A stretch of 64,000 bases of DNA from Arsenophonus sp. aPb (GTDB taxonomy: Bacteria; Pseudomonadota; Gammaproteobacteria; Enterobacterales; Enterobacteriaceae): assembly GCF_029873475.1 (NCBI RefSeq), contig NZ_CP123499.1, positions 682,001-746,000 on the forward strand, in the 5' to 3' direction. The translations under genes and the position numbers were made by a program. Below the pieces are notes generated by a model. The model was given only the letters and a program-made list of their open reading frames with translations. It was not told where the DNA came from and made no database searches. Shown here piece by piece: positions 16,047-25,811 of this stretch. Numbering within the stretch: position 1 is the stretch's first letter; the number at the start of each line of letters is the position of its first letter.

Positions 16047-18206
16047 CTATTTAATGGCATAACCATAAGCACGGATGCGGCCATCAGCATCAGTTTGCAG
16101 ATATACGCCTTGTAGTTCCGGTGAAAAACCTGGGAACTGATTGATCCCTTCTTCTAACGCCAGAAAATAGTTTTGCACCGCCCCGCCCCAGACTTCTCCT
16201 GGCACAACACATAGGACGCCCGGTGGGTACGGTAGCGCGCCTTCGGCCGCAATTCGACCGGCAATGTTTTCAATAGCAATCAATTCGACCTGGCCGCGTA
16301 CAAACTGGATGTTGGCTGCTTGCGGTAACATTTTGACGGCTGGAAAATGCGCTTGCCGAAACATCTCTTTTTGTAGTTGCTTTACGTTCAATTTGGCATA
16401 TAAGTCATGCATCTCTTGGCATAGCTGACGCAAGGTATAGTGCTGATAGCGTTGTTGGTTGCTGCGGTAGAGTGTTGGTAAAACGTCAGCTAATGGGGCG
16501 TCGATTTGCAGTAAATGTTCAAAACGGGCAATTTGGGCCACCAGATGTTGCATTTTTGCTATCGATTCTGCCGGTGTGAGTAAAAATAGAATTGAGTTTA
16601 GATCGCATTTTTCCGGGATAATGCCCTGTTCACGTAGGTAATTTGCCAAAATAGTGGCTGGTACACCAAAGCTTTCATAATTGCCGGTTTGGCTATTGAT
16701 GCCGGGTGTCGTTAACATCAGTTTACATGGATCAACAAAGTACTGATTTTCCGCGTAACCATCAAATGAGTGCCAGCGTTCACCGGGGGTAAATTTAAAA
16801 AAGCGTAAATCATTAGCGATTTCATCGGTGTCGTAGTCACTCCAGGGGCGGTTATCGATCATTTCAGGAATAAATGGGCGAATGAATTTACAGCAACTTA
16901 GTAATAATTTGCGTGTTTCAATACCGGTTTTTACGCAGTCCATCCATAGCCGTTTGCCACTTTCGCCGGCATGCATTTTGGCATTAACATCTAAAGCGGC
17001 AAATAGCGGGTAGAACGGGCTGGTGGAAGCGTGCATCATAAAGGCGTTATTCAAGCGTTTGTGATTGACATAACGTGGTTGCCCTTTGATATGACGGTCT
17101 TTTTTGTGGATTTGAGAAGTCTGTGAGAAACCAGCTTGTTGTTTGTGAACCGATTGGGTGACTAAAATACCGGGATCATTTTCATTGAGTTCCAACAGTA
17201 ATGGCGAACAGTCTTTCATCATTGGAATGAACTGTTCGTAACCTACCCAGGCGGAATCAAATAAAATATAGTCACAAAGATGGCCGATTTTATCGACAAT
17301 TTGACGTGCATTGTAAATTGTTCCGTCATAGGTACCAAGCTGGATCACAGCCAAGCGAAAAGGACGTTTTTGCTCTGCGTGCTTAGGCGAAGTTTTTTTG
17401 ACCAGATCAAGCAGATAATCTTCATTAAAGCAGTGCGCGTCGATGCCACCAATAAAGCCAAATGGATTGCGAGCTGTTTCTAAATAGATTGGTGTAGCAC
17501 CTGCTTGGATCAGCGCACCATGATGATTAGATTTATGATTATTGCGATCAAACAACACTAAATCCCCCGGTGCCAGTAAGGCGTTTAATACCACTTTGTT
17601 GGCAGAAGAGGTGCCGTTTAAAACAAAGTAGGTTTTATCGGCATTAAACACTTTTGCGGCGTATTGTTGTGCCGTACAAGGTACACCTTCATGGATCAAT
17701 AGATCGCCCATTGAAACGTCAGCATTACACAGATCTGAACGGAATAGGTTTTCACCAAAATAGTTGACGAATAAGTTACCTAGTGGATGACGCCGAAAGA
17801 ATGCTCCCCCTTGATGGCCCGGACAATCGAAAGCGCTGTAGCCTTGTTCGACATATTTTTTTAGCTTGCCAAAGAAAGGTGAGAGTAAACTTTGCTCATA
17901 TTTTTGTGCCGCAATTTCTAATTGCTTTGCATACAATTGGCTATTGTCTTTGTTGAGATCGATAACACCGGTCAGGCAAGCTAGTGTATCAGCGGGAATA
18001 ACTTGATTGTGATGAATTAGCGCAAAAATCGGCTGACCAAAACTTTGTTGTTTAATGGTATCAAGTCCACCTTGCTGAATATCTTCTAGCGAGATGATAA
18101 TCGCAGCAACATCAGTGAAGTCAGTAGCAAAGATATTAACCAAGCTACGTGAACTATCAATATGGTCACTGATATCAAAACTGGTAGCGAGTTTATATTG
18201 TTCCAT
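16047..18206 (-). CDS. speF: Inducible ornithine decarboxylase SpeF
   Basis: PLP enzyme that converts ornithine to putrescine and CO2. 719 residues in fold order: an N-terminal receiver-like wing, the PLP domain with Asp317 (LFDSAW) and the Schiff-base Lys355 (SVHKQQAG), and a C-terminal domain. Length and lysine position match E. coli SpeF. It heads the speF-potE operon, with a 266-bp gap back to a SpeFL-type leader peptide. Regulation by ornithine and polyamines through that leader is known in E. coli and Salmonella and inferred here. Confidence 0.96.
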   Translation of the reverse strand: MEQYKLATSFDISDHIDSSRSLVNIFATDFTDVAAIIISLEDIQQGGLDTIKQQSFGQPIFALIHHNQVIPADTLACLTGVIDLNKDNSQLYAKQLEIAAQKYEQSLLSPFFGKLKKYVEQGYSAFDCPGHQGGAFFRRHPLGNLFVNYFGENLFRSDLCNADVSMGDLLIHEGVPCTAQQYAAKVFNADKTYFVLNGTSSANKVVLNALLAPGDLVLFDRNNHKSNHHGALIQAGATPIYLETARNPFGFIGGIDAHCFNEDYLLDLVKKTSPKHAEQKRPFRLAVIQLGTYDGTIYNARQIVDKIGHLCDYILFDSAWVGYEQFIPMMKDCSPLLLELNENDPGILVTQSVHKQQAGFSQTSQIHKKDRHIKGQPRYVNHKRLNNAFMMHASTSPFYPLFAALDVNAKMHAGESGKRLWMDCVKTGIETRKLLLSCCKFIRPFIPEMIDNRPWSDYDTDEIANDLRFFKFTPGERWHSFDGYAENQYFVDPCKLMLTTPGINSQTGNYESFGVPATILANYLREQGIIPEKCDLNSILFLLTPAESIAKMQHLVAQIARFEHLLQIDAPLADVLPTLYRSNQQRYQHYTLRQLCQEMHDLYAKLNVKQLQKEMFRQAHFPAVKMLPQAANIQFVRGQVELIAIENIAGRIAAEGALPYPPGVLCVVPGEVWGGAVQNYFLALEEGINQFPGFSPELQGVYLQTDADGRIRAYGYAIK

Positions 18207-18472
18207 TTTATTTCCTGTAAATTAAGACAATAGAATTGCAGCCAAAATGGATGGACATTTATTTTGGCGTATTTTTTATTGAAAATTGAATTAAGCTAAA
18301 TTTGATTTAGCTTAAAGCAATAAATCATTTTGTTAGATTAATTAATCTAAACGCGCTGATTAATAAGTATGAATAGTTAATACAATAGACATGATTTATT
18401 TAAATCAATGGCATGACTATTTGGGAATGACGATCCATACAGCAAAAACAGCAGCATGAATGTCGAAAAGGA
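18207..18472 (-). promoter_or_regulatory. speFL-speF leader region
   Basis: 266 bp between the leader-peptide stop and speF. In E. coli the equivalent stretch carries Rho-dependent termination that is blocked when ornithine stalls the ribosome at the end of speFL. No intrinsic terminator is obvious here. Confidence 0.55.
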
Positions 18473-18580
18473 TCACCTGTGGGTGCAGAAACGTTCAAAA
18501 CTAAAACATGAGCGATGGCAGAACATCATTAAATGGGTTGTTCGTCTTATATGAGGCCAAAGTCGGTTATTATTTTCCAT
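18473..18580 (-). CDS. speFL: SpeFL-type ornithine-sensing leader peptide
   Basis: A 35-codon frame upstream of speF begins MENN-N-R, contains PHIRRTTH at residues 9-16 and continues M-x-F-x-HR with a phenylalanine-rich end (F-x-F-x-x-F). E. coli SpeFL is 34 residues with the same MENN, PHIRRTTH and HR spacing. In E. coli the nascent peptide binds ornithine in the ribosome tunnel and induces speF-potE. The frame is too short for routine gene calling. Position, strand and residue pattern all agree. Confidence 0.93.
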   Translation of the reverse strand: MENNNRLWPHIRRTTHLMMFCHRSCFSFERFCTHR

Positions 18581-18878
18581 TTTTGCACTTCTAAAAAAGC
18601 AGTTTGTTATATCGGGTATTTTTATCAATATAAATTAATAAAAAAAATAAATAATGATGTTAATCAAAATTAGTATAAGAAGTTTTTTTAATTATTGGCT
18701 GTCACGCTTTTTATCTGAATTTATCCCTCATTTCAGATAGAATTTTATTATTAATAAACAATATTGCAATTCTTGATACGCATTTATTTGGATCGCAAAC
18801 CCAATTGTACAATTTCGTTTTTTCAATGTTAAAATAACTTTTTTATCCAATTAATATTATAACATAGATCCTACCTTT
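18581..18878. other. Divergent promoter region between speFL and rimO
   Basis: About 300 bp of AT-rich DNA without a gene. It must contain the promoters of the speFL-speF-potE transcript (minus) and of rimO (plus). No clear consensus promoter was chosen. Confidence 0.5.
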
Positions 18879-20210
18879 ATGAGCAATAAACAACGTGTCC
18901 CTACAATAGGATTTTTATCATTAGGCTGCCCGAAAAATTTAGTTGATTCTGAAAGAATTTTGACTGAATTACGCACGGATGGTTATCAAATTGTGGCCAG
19001 TTATCATGATGCTGATCTGGTTATTGTTAATACCTGCGGTTTTATCGATAGCGCAGTACAAGAATCATTGGAAGCCATTGGTGAAGCATTAAATGAAAAT
19101 GGTAAAGTGATAGTAACCGGTTGTCTGGGAGCGAAAGAAGATCAGATCCGTGAAGTACATCCGAAAGTATTAGCCATCACTGGTCCGCATAGTTATGAAC
19201 AGGTGTTAGCCCATGTTCATCATTATGTTCCTAAACCGCAACATAATCCTTTTTTTAGTTTAGTGCCGCAGCAAGGGATCAAATTAACACCTAAGCATTA
19301 TGCTTATTTGAAAATTTCTGAAGGCTGCAATCACCGCTGTACATTTTGTATTATTCCATCGATGCGCGGTGATTTAGATAGTCGGCCTATTGGTGAGGTA
19401 TTAAGTGAAGCCAAACGTTTAGTTGCCGCAGGCGTGAAAGAGTTGCTTATTATTTCACAAGACACTTCAGCCTATGGCGTAGATACTAAGCATCGGGTAG
19501 GTTTTTGGGATGGTCAGCCAGTAAAAACCAATATGGTCAGCTTGTGTCAACAGCTTGCCGCTTTAGGCATTTGGATCCGCTTGCATTACGTTTATCCTTA
19601 TCCTCATGTAGATGACGTGATCCCACTAATGGCACAGGGTAAAATTTTACCTTACTTAGATATTCCCCTGCAACACGCGAGTCCAACGGTGTTAAAACGG
19701 ATGAAACGGCCGGGGGCAGTAGAGAAAACCTTAGAGCGTATTCGCCGTTGGCGTGAAATTTGTCCTACATTAACTTTGCGCTCAACCTTTATTGTTGGTT
19801 TTCCAGGGGAGACCGAAGCGGATTTCCAGCTATTACTTGATTTTCTCCAACAGTCGCAGTTAGATCGAGTTGGTTGTTTTAAATATAGCCCCGTTGATGG
19901 CGCACAAGCCAATGCGTTACCCGATCAAGTTCCAGAAGAGATAAAAGAGGCGCGTTATCACCGTTTTATGCAGGTTCAGCAGCAAATTTCGCAGCAGCGC
20001 TTGCAGCAGAAAGTTGGTTCTAAGATCTGGATAATCATCGATGAGCTGGATGATCAAGGAGCAGTAGGGCGTAGTATGGCTGATGCACCTGAAATTGATG
20101 GTGTTGTTTACCTTAATGGCGAATTTAATGTTAAACCGGGTGATATCGTTCAGGTATACGTTGAACATGCTGACGAATATGATCTATGGGCAACGAGACA
20201 TATCCATTAA
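18879..20210 (+). CDS. rimO: Ribosomal protein S12 methylthiotransferase RimO
   Basis: Radical-SAM enzyme that adds a methylthio group to Asp of ribosomal protein S12. 443 residues: an N-terminal UPF0004 domain with Cys17, Cys53 and Cys82 for the second iron-sulfur cluster, a radical-SAM core with Cys150-x3-Cys154-x2-Cys157 (CNHRCTFC) and a C-terminal TRAM domain. All cluster cysteines are present. Single gene. Confidence 0.97.
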   Translation: MSNKQRVPTIGFLSLGCPKNLVDSERILTELRTDGYQIVASYHDADLVIVNTCGFIDSAVQESLEAIGEALNENGKVIVTGCLGAKEDQIREVHPKVLAITGPHSYEQVLAHVHHYVPKPQHNPFFSLVPQQGIKLTPKHYAYLKISEGCNHRCTFCIIPSMRGDLDSRPIGEVLSEAKRLVAAGVKELLIISQDTSAYGVDTKHRVGFWDGQPVKTNMVSLCQQLAALGIWIRLHYVYPYPHVDDVIPLMAQGKILPYLDIPLQHASPTVLKRMKRPGAVEKTLERIRRWREICPTLTLRSTFIVGFPGETEADFQLLLDFLQQSQLDRVGCFKYSPVDGAQANALPDQVPEEIKEARYHRFMQVQQQISQQRLQQKVGSKIWIIIDELDDQGAVGRSMADAPEIDGVVYLNGEFNVKPGDIVQVYVEHADEYDLWATRHIH

Positions 20211-20436
20211 TGTGAATCAAATCTATAAGGTATGATAGGGTTTTTATTTTTGCCTACTAATATGCCTTATTAACAAAATTACTGCTTTTTTTTGAATTTT
20301 GTCCTATTTTAAATTCTTGTGTTAAAATTAATCTGTTCATTGTTTAGTTAATTATACTAAACAGTGAACATTTTTATTTTTGAGCCTGCATCTTGTATCG
20401 AAGATTATCTTATTGTATTTCTAAGGACAATAAATC

Positions 20437-20955
20437 ATGATTATTCGTTTATCTAAAGCGTTGGCTGTATGTGCGGTGGCGTTATATACATCGTTAGTGG
20501 TTATCGGTAATATTACCGATTATGACACCAATTTTGCCTTAATCCGTCATGTTCTTTTGATGGATACTATCTTTCCTGAGGCCACCATTAAGTACCGTGC
20601 GATTGAGTCTTCAACTGCCCATCATGTAAGTTATATCATTCTCATTATTCTGCAAACATTAACAGCAATACTTTGCTGGATTGGTGGCATTAGGTTATTA
20701 GCTAATTTGAAAAATACCGCGGCTAATTTTAATAGAAAGAAAAAAATTGCCATTGCTGGCTTAACCTTAGGTTTTTTGACCTGGCAAATTGTGTATATGT
20801 CATTGGGCCGAGAGTGGTTTGGTATGTGGATGTCTGAATGGAATAGTGGGGCAGAAGCGTTTCAAGTTTATACCACTATTTTGCTGGTGCTTATTTATCT
20901 TGTTCATCGCGATAGAGACCGTAATCGTGAGCGTGAGCATAATGAGATGAAGTAA
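20437..20955 (+). CDS. DUF2165 small integral membrane protein
   Basis: 172 residues with about four hydrophobic segments (residues 5-25, 60-85, 105-125, 140-157) and a charged C-terminal tail (HRDRDRNREREHNEMK). The pattern, including NITDYDTNFAFIRHVL-like and GREWFGMWMSEWN motifs, fits the DUF2165 family of unknown function. AGGACA precedes the ATG. Inner-membrane location is inferred from the hydrophobic segments. No operon partner. Confidence 0.8.
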   Translation: MIIRLSKALAVCAVALYTSLVVIGNITDYDTNFALIRHVLLMDTIFPEATIKYRAIESSTAHHVSYIILIILQTLTAILCWIGGIRLLANLKNTAANFNRKKKIAIAGLTLGFLTWQIVYMSLGREWFGMWMSEWNSGAEAFQVYTTILLVLIYLVHRDRDRNREREHNEMK

Positions 20956-20998
20956 CCTTTTTTGTATGCCGTGAGTTGCAGCTCATCTTATTGGCAAA

Positions 20999-21036
20999 GT
21001 TCATTAGCATTTATAAACTTATAAATGCTAATGAAC
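20999..21036. repeat. 38-bp near-perfect palindrome
   Basis: Eighteen-base arms (GTTCATTAGCATTTATAA and its exact complement) around a 2-base centre, 43 bp after the DUF2165 gene. No U-run follows on the plus strand, so it may be a Rho-independent terminator of weak type, an RNA end stabiliser or a protein-binding site. Confidence 0.7.
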
Positions 21037-21925
21037 CGCTAAGTTATTGTTAGTTAAAAAATGCGTTATTCTATTTCTGAACTAAATAATGCCGGATTTT
21101 ACGACGATTGCATACTAATGTTTAATTAAATGTTTTTAAAATAATTTATTAAATATATCGATGTTATCAACCTATCAGATATATAATAAAATATAGTTAA
21201 TTTTAAAATTATTTTTTGCCGATATTAAGAGTATCTGGTTAAGGGAATGGTTATTTATTGCCTAGCAATAGGCGTAATCAAAATTTTAGTAGTACACTCT
21301 TTTTAATAAAAAAATTAACATCGTTGGGAATTAATGTTCATAAATGGTATCCATTTTAGAATAATTAAATATTGAATTAAATAAGTAGACTGAAATTATA
21401 ATTGAATTTTTGCGGCAAAATTTATTGTAACTTGTGAGATATGCAAAATATTAATAAGTGGATGCTGATTTTTGTTTATACAATTAACTTTTATTAAAAT
21501 GACAATAGGCATATTCTTAAAGTCATGCTTTTATAGTCTCTGAATTATCTCAAATAATATATTTACGTATAAATGTTAAAATATATGTCAGATTATGTAT
21601 TTTTTTGATTGCAATTTGATTATTTTTAGGTAGTATATTGCTTATTGCAATAATTATTAATTAACATGATAGGGCTCTGTTTTTAAAATGAAATAATTAT
21701 TTGGCGGTGAATTTATTAGTGATAATTTTATTACTCAAGATTGAGCATTTTCGCTTTACCTATATTTATACCGGCCTAGCTAGGTATTATTTTTTGCATA
21801 CCATAAATTACAACTCCAGTTTTTAATTTTTATTATAAATTAATGTATCTAAGTTTACTGCTGCGTCGTTTAAATATTTCATTATGAGTTTGAAATATAT
21901 CATTTGTTTTATTAGGAATATATAC
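21037..21925. other. Long AT-rich region upstream of the fimbrial operon
   Basis: About 890 bp with no supported gene. A 22-codon frame at 21061-21129 has no ribosome site and is not called. I see no recombinase gene and no inverted-repeat pair of the phase-variation type. Confidence 0.55.
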
Positions 21926-22477
21926 ATGAAAAATAATCTTACCTGCTATTTTATTGGCATATTGCTAATTTTATTCAGTAATTTAGTTTTCTCTGCACCA
22001 AGCGGAACTATCAGTTTTGAAGGAAAAATTATAGAGAGCCCGTGTGTGCTGTCTTTAACCCAATCTTCTGCAAATACTTTAACTGTCCAGATGGGTGTTT
22101 TTATGAAGGATAAAGTACCTACTGTGCGTGGCGAAAAAATTCCTGGCAGTGAAAAACCGATAGAAATCAAGCTAGACAGATGCCCTAATGGAAGTGGTTA
22201 TTCGATTTATCCTAAAATAAAAATGACTGCACCTAATGATAAATTTCATGACAAATTAATAAAGTTAGATGAATCAGGGGCAGAAGGCATCGCTATCGGT
22301 CTTTATGATTCAAATGGTAAGTTATTAGATATAACAAAGCAATATGAGCATCATGCTCCTTTCGATAATAGCAATCCATTTATTATCGAGTTAAAGGCAG
22401 CTTATATTGCTAATGGGCAAAAAGTTAAAGCCGGTCAAGCAAATGCTACGATGAATTTTGAGATTCTTTATAAATAA
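21926..22477 (+). CDS. Fimbrial subunit (pilin), chaperone-usher class
   Basis: 183 residues from the ATG at 21926, which has AGGA nine bases upstream and begins a clean signal peptide (to NLVFSA). The mature part has the pilin pattern: a cysteine in IIESPCVLS, a second in LDRCPNGSG for the disulfide, and an alternating C-terminal strand (ANATMNFEILYK) that would donate to the next subunit. It is the first gene of the operon and so probably the main structural subunit. Exported to the periplasm and polymerised on the cell surface. The fimbrial type is not identified. Confidence 0.85.
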   Translation: MKNNLTCYFIGILLILFSNLVFSAPSGTISFEGKIIESPCVLSLTQSSANTLTVQMGVFMKDKVPTVRGEKIPGSEKPIEIKLDRCPNGSGYSIYPKIKMTAPNDKFHDKLIKLDESGAEGIAIGLYDSNGKLLDITKQYEHHAPFDNSNPFIIELKAAYIANGQKVKAGQANATMNFEILYK

Positions 22478-22536
22478 AAATTGATAATTGAATTTCTAGA
22501 TATTTTTCCTAGTCATAGAAAGGATTCTTTATATTT

Positions 22537-23247
22537 ATGACTAATGTTCGAGTACGAATAATGAGAAACAAAATAATAAATTTTTCAACACTTTGTATAC
22601 TATTGTTTTTTATATTTGAAGCTTATGCAAATGTGACAATTAGTGGAACCCGCGTTATTTATGAAGGCAATAAAAGAGAAGCTTCAATTCTAGTAACAAA
22701 TCAGGATGAGAATAGGCCTTATTTAATTCAATCCTTTATCAGTGTCGATGAAAATGGTAAAAAAGCACCCTTTATTGTTACTCCACCTTTATTTCGTTTA
22801 GATGGTGGCAAAGAAAATATTTTACGAATTATGCGAACAGGCGGTGATTTGCCTTTGGATAAAGAGTCTGTTTTTTATCTCAATGTGAAAGCGATTCCTT
22901 CAGCCCAGGATAATATGCAGAATATTTTATTTATTACGGTAAAAACCCGCATAAAATTATTTTATCGGCCCGAAAAAATTCAAGGTGATGCAGAAGAGAG
23001 TTATAAATTATTAACCTTTCGCCGGCTTGGTAAACAATTAGAAGTTAAAAATCCAAGTAATTATTATGTGACTATTAATCAACTTAAAATTGGCAATCAA
23101 ATCGTTAATTTAAATGATACAGATATGATTGCCCCGCAAGAAATAGCTTATTTTAATATATCTGCTAACTCATCTAATTTAATTAGTTGGAATAGTATAA
23201 ATAGTTATGGTGGTATTAGTGCAGAGATGAAAAAAAATCTACCTTAG
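22537..23247 (+). CDS. Periplasmic fimbrial chaperone (PapD family)
   Basis: Folds and caps pilin subunits by donor-strand complementation. 236 residues from the ATG at 22537; a second in-frame ATG at 22561 begins a tidier signal peptide (MRNKIINFSTLC onward) and could be the real start. Signature elements are GTRVIYEGNKREASILVTNQ, FYLNVKAIP and KTRIKLFYRP. The stop codon directly abuts the usher start (TAG-ATG), so the two are coupled. Confidence 0.9.
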   Translation: MTNVRVRIMRNKIINFSTLCILLFFIFEAYANVTISGTRVIYEGNKREASILVTNQDENRPYLIQSFISVDENGKKAPFIVTPPLFRLDGGKENILRIMRTGGDLPLDKESVFYLNVKAIPSAQDNMQNILFITVKTRIKLFYRPEKIQGDAEESYKLLTFRRLGKQLEVKNPSNYYVTINQLKIGNQIVNLNDTDMIAPQEIAYFNISANSSNLISWNSINSYGGISAEMKKNLP

Positions 23248-25794
23248 ATGAGATGGAAGGCCTTTAATGTGATTTTTTTTAATAACCAATTAGAAAAAAA
23301 ACAACTATGCTCATTTGTATTTTTTCTAGTCACTTTAAGTTCATTGATATTTTTACCCGAAATTATTGCTCAAGATTATTTTCCATTATCTGCGTTAGAA
23401 ATAAGTAACGCTGAGCAGGCGGTTATTGACTTGAGTTCGTTTTCTTCCCCTGGCGGCCAGTTGCCAGGAACTTACAGAGTCACTGTTTTACTTAATGGAA
23501 CAGAAAAGGAGAACAAGGATATTAACTTTGTTCAGAAGAATGGAAAATTATTTGCGGCGTTAACTGTTGATGATTTAAAGCAATTAGGGGTTAAAATCAC
23601 AGCTTTTCCTGCATTGATGAAGTTACCTGCCAACCAAATTTTATATAATATTGAGGATTATATTCCCTACTCCACAATATTATTCGATTTTCATCAACAA
23701 CGCCTGGAAATTAATATTCCGCAAGCCGTGATGGATAATCTGGCCAGAGATACTGTTCCAACCGATTTATGGCAACAAGGGGAGTCGGCTTTTTTAATCA
23801 GTTATGATTTTAGTGGTTCGCATAATCATAATCACAATACAACAGGTCAAAATTATTATTTAAATTTACACAATGGAATTAATATTGGCGCTTGGCGCTT
23901 TCGAAATCAATTAGTTTATAACTATGATTCGCAAGCAGGTAAGAATAATTTATCCTCTGTTAATAGTTATATTCAACGAGATATTTATAAATTAAAAAGC
24001 CAAATTATTTTGGGTGAAACATTTACTACTAATGAGGTTTTTGAAAGTATAAAATTTATTGGTGCATCAATTATCTCAGATGACTTAATGTTACCAAGTA
24101 GTCAACGGGATTTTGCGCCAGTTATTAGAGGAATAGCGCAAACACACGCGCGAGTTACGGTGCGGCAAAATAATTATGTTATTTATGAAAATTATGTTCC
24201 GCCTGGTCCTTTTGAGATTTCCGATCTTTATGCAATATACGGTTCTGGAAATTTGCATGTTACCATTACTGAAGATAATGGCAAACAAACAAAATTTATC
24301 CAGCCATTTTCTTCAGTACCAATTATGCAACGAGAAGGTAAATTAAAATATCAATTTACTTTGGGGCGTTTTGCTAGTTCGAAAAAAAATTCTTATAAAC
24401 CCTATTTTAGCGAATTAGTTTCAATATATGGGGTTTCTAATCGATTAAGTTTATCATCGGGTATTCAAGCTGCGGAAAATTATTTATCGCTTTCTCTGGG
24501 GTTGGGGTTAGGTTTAGATAATTTTGGTGCTATTTTTTTTAATGCGATATTTGCGGATGCGAAGCTGCCGAATAATAGACGTAAAAAAGGGCAGTCTTAT
24601 AAAATTCAATATGAAAAAAGTATTGATGAAATAGGAACATCCTTTAATTTTTCCGGAAATTTTTATACTAGCCCTGAATATTATTCTTTTCCAGAAGTAA
24701 ATAGACCTTTAAGAAAACAAGATACTACAAATGGACAAAATAAACTTAGCCAATTTCAGTTTACGCTCAATCAAAATATGGAAGACTTTGGTAATTTTTA
24801 TTTTTCTGCTTATTGGCAGAATTATCGCCGAACAAAAGGTACTACTCAATCATTATCTGCCGGCTATAATATTAATATTGCTGATATTACTTTTGGCATA
24901 AATTTATTTTTTAATAATAATGATGAATCTACTGAAAATAAAGATAAACAAATAGCATTTAATGTTTCTGTACCCTTCAGTAAATGGTTACCTAGCGGTT
25001 GGATCACTTATAATATTAATAATAATACAATAAATGGTCAGCAATTAGCCGTTAATGGCAATTTATTAGATAATGATGAATTATTATATAATGTTCGGCT
25101 AGATAATAATTATACTAGTTTAAAAGAATTGGGTGGTGGTATTTCTTTGAATTATACTAATAGCCTGGCTCGGATGAATGTAGGGTATAATTATAACAAT
25201 AACGAGCGTTCTTTTAATTATGGGCTTTCAGGTGGCGTGATTGTTCATCGAAATGGGATTGTTTTTTCTCAACCATTAGGCGAAACGGTCATATTAGTTA
25301 AAGCTGATGGTGCGATGGAAACCAAAATATTAAATCATCGGGGTATTAAAACTGATGCACGCGGTTATGCAGTGATCCCCTATAGCGAACCGTATAATTA
25401 TAACTATATTACCATTGATACTGAATCATTAGCCAATGGGGTAGATATTGATAATCCGGTGCAAAAAGTGGTACCAACCAGAGGGGCGATAGCAACCGTT
25501 AATTTTCATGTGCGTCGTGGTAATCGTATATTAGTCAAATTATCGCAAAATAATAAGCCAGTCCCTTTTGGCGCTATTGCCACATTAATTGATGGTGATA
25601 GCCATGGCATTGTTGGTGATGATGGAGAATTATATTTAAATGCAGTACCTGATTTAGCCAACATAAAAGTTCAATGGGGAAAAAATGAACAGCAACAGTG
25701 TTACGTCAAATTAGATCTTTCTAAACTAGCAAAAGAATTAGATATATTAGAAATAGATGCTGATTGTTATATAGATAAACATTTTGCCGTATAA
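23248..25794 (+). CDS. Fimbrial outer-membrane usher (FimD/PapC family)
   Basis: Outer-membrane assembly pore for the fimbria. 848 residues: signal sequence (residues about 18-42), an N-terminal chaperone-binding domain, the 24-strand barrel with plug, and C-terminal domains ending near a cysteine pair (QQCYVKLD, DADCYID). Typical family length. The start is immediately after the chaperone stop. The sequence is rich in Asn, Lys and Ile, as in neighbouring AT-rich accessory DNA. Complete frame. Confidence 0.92.
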   Translation: MRWKAFNVIFFNNQLEKKQLCSFVFFLVTLSSLIFLPEIIAQDYFPLSALEISNAEQAVIDLSSFSSPGGQLPGTYRVTVLLNGTEKENKDINFVQKNGKLFAALTVDDLKQLGVKITAFPALMKLPANQILYNIEDYIPYSTILFDFHQQRLEINIPQAVMDNLARDTVPTDLWQQGESAFLISYDFSGSHNHNHNTTGQNYYLNLHNGINIGAWRFRNQLVYNYDSQAGKNNLSSVNSYIQRDIYKLKSQIILGETFTTNEVFESIKFIGASIISDDLMLPSSQRDFAPVIRGIAQTHARVTVRQNNYVIYENYVPPGPFEISDLYAIYGSGNLHVTITEDNGKQTKFIQPFSSVPIMQREGKLKYQFTLGRFASSKKNSYKPYFSELVSIYGVSNRLSLSSGIQAAENYLSLSLGLGLGLDNFGAIFFNAIFADAKLPNNRRKKGQSYKIQYEKSIDEIGTSFNFSGNFYTSPEYYSFPEVNRPLRKQDTTNGQNKLSQFQFTLNQNMEDFGNFYFSAYWQNYRRTKGTTQSLSAGYNINIADITFGINLFFNNNDESTENKDKQIAFNVSVPFSKWLPSGWITYNINNNTINGQQLAVNGNLLDNDELLYNVRLDNNYTSLKELGGGISLNYTNSLARMNVGYNYNNNERSFNYGLSGGVIVHRNGIVFSQPLGETVILVKADGAMETKILNHRGIKTDARGYAVIPYSEPYNYNYITIDTESLANGVDIDNPVQKVVPTRGAIATVNFHVRRGNRILVKLSQNNKPVPFGAIATLIDGDSHGIVGDDGELYLNAVPDLANIKVQWGKNEQQQCYVKLDLSKLAKELDILEIDADCYIDKHFAV

Positions 25795-25811
25795 AATATA
25801 ATAGGAATTAT

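Noticed and set aside
21061..21129. 22-codon frame MRYSISELNNAGFYDDCILM and on
   Set aside because: No ribosome site, no recognised family, and short frames like this are expected in long intergenic DNA.
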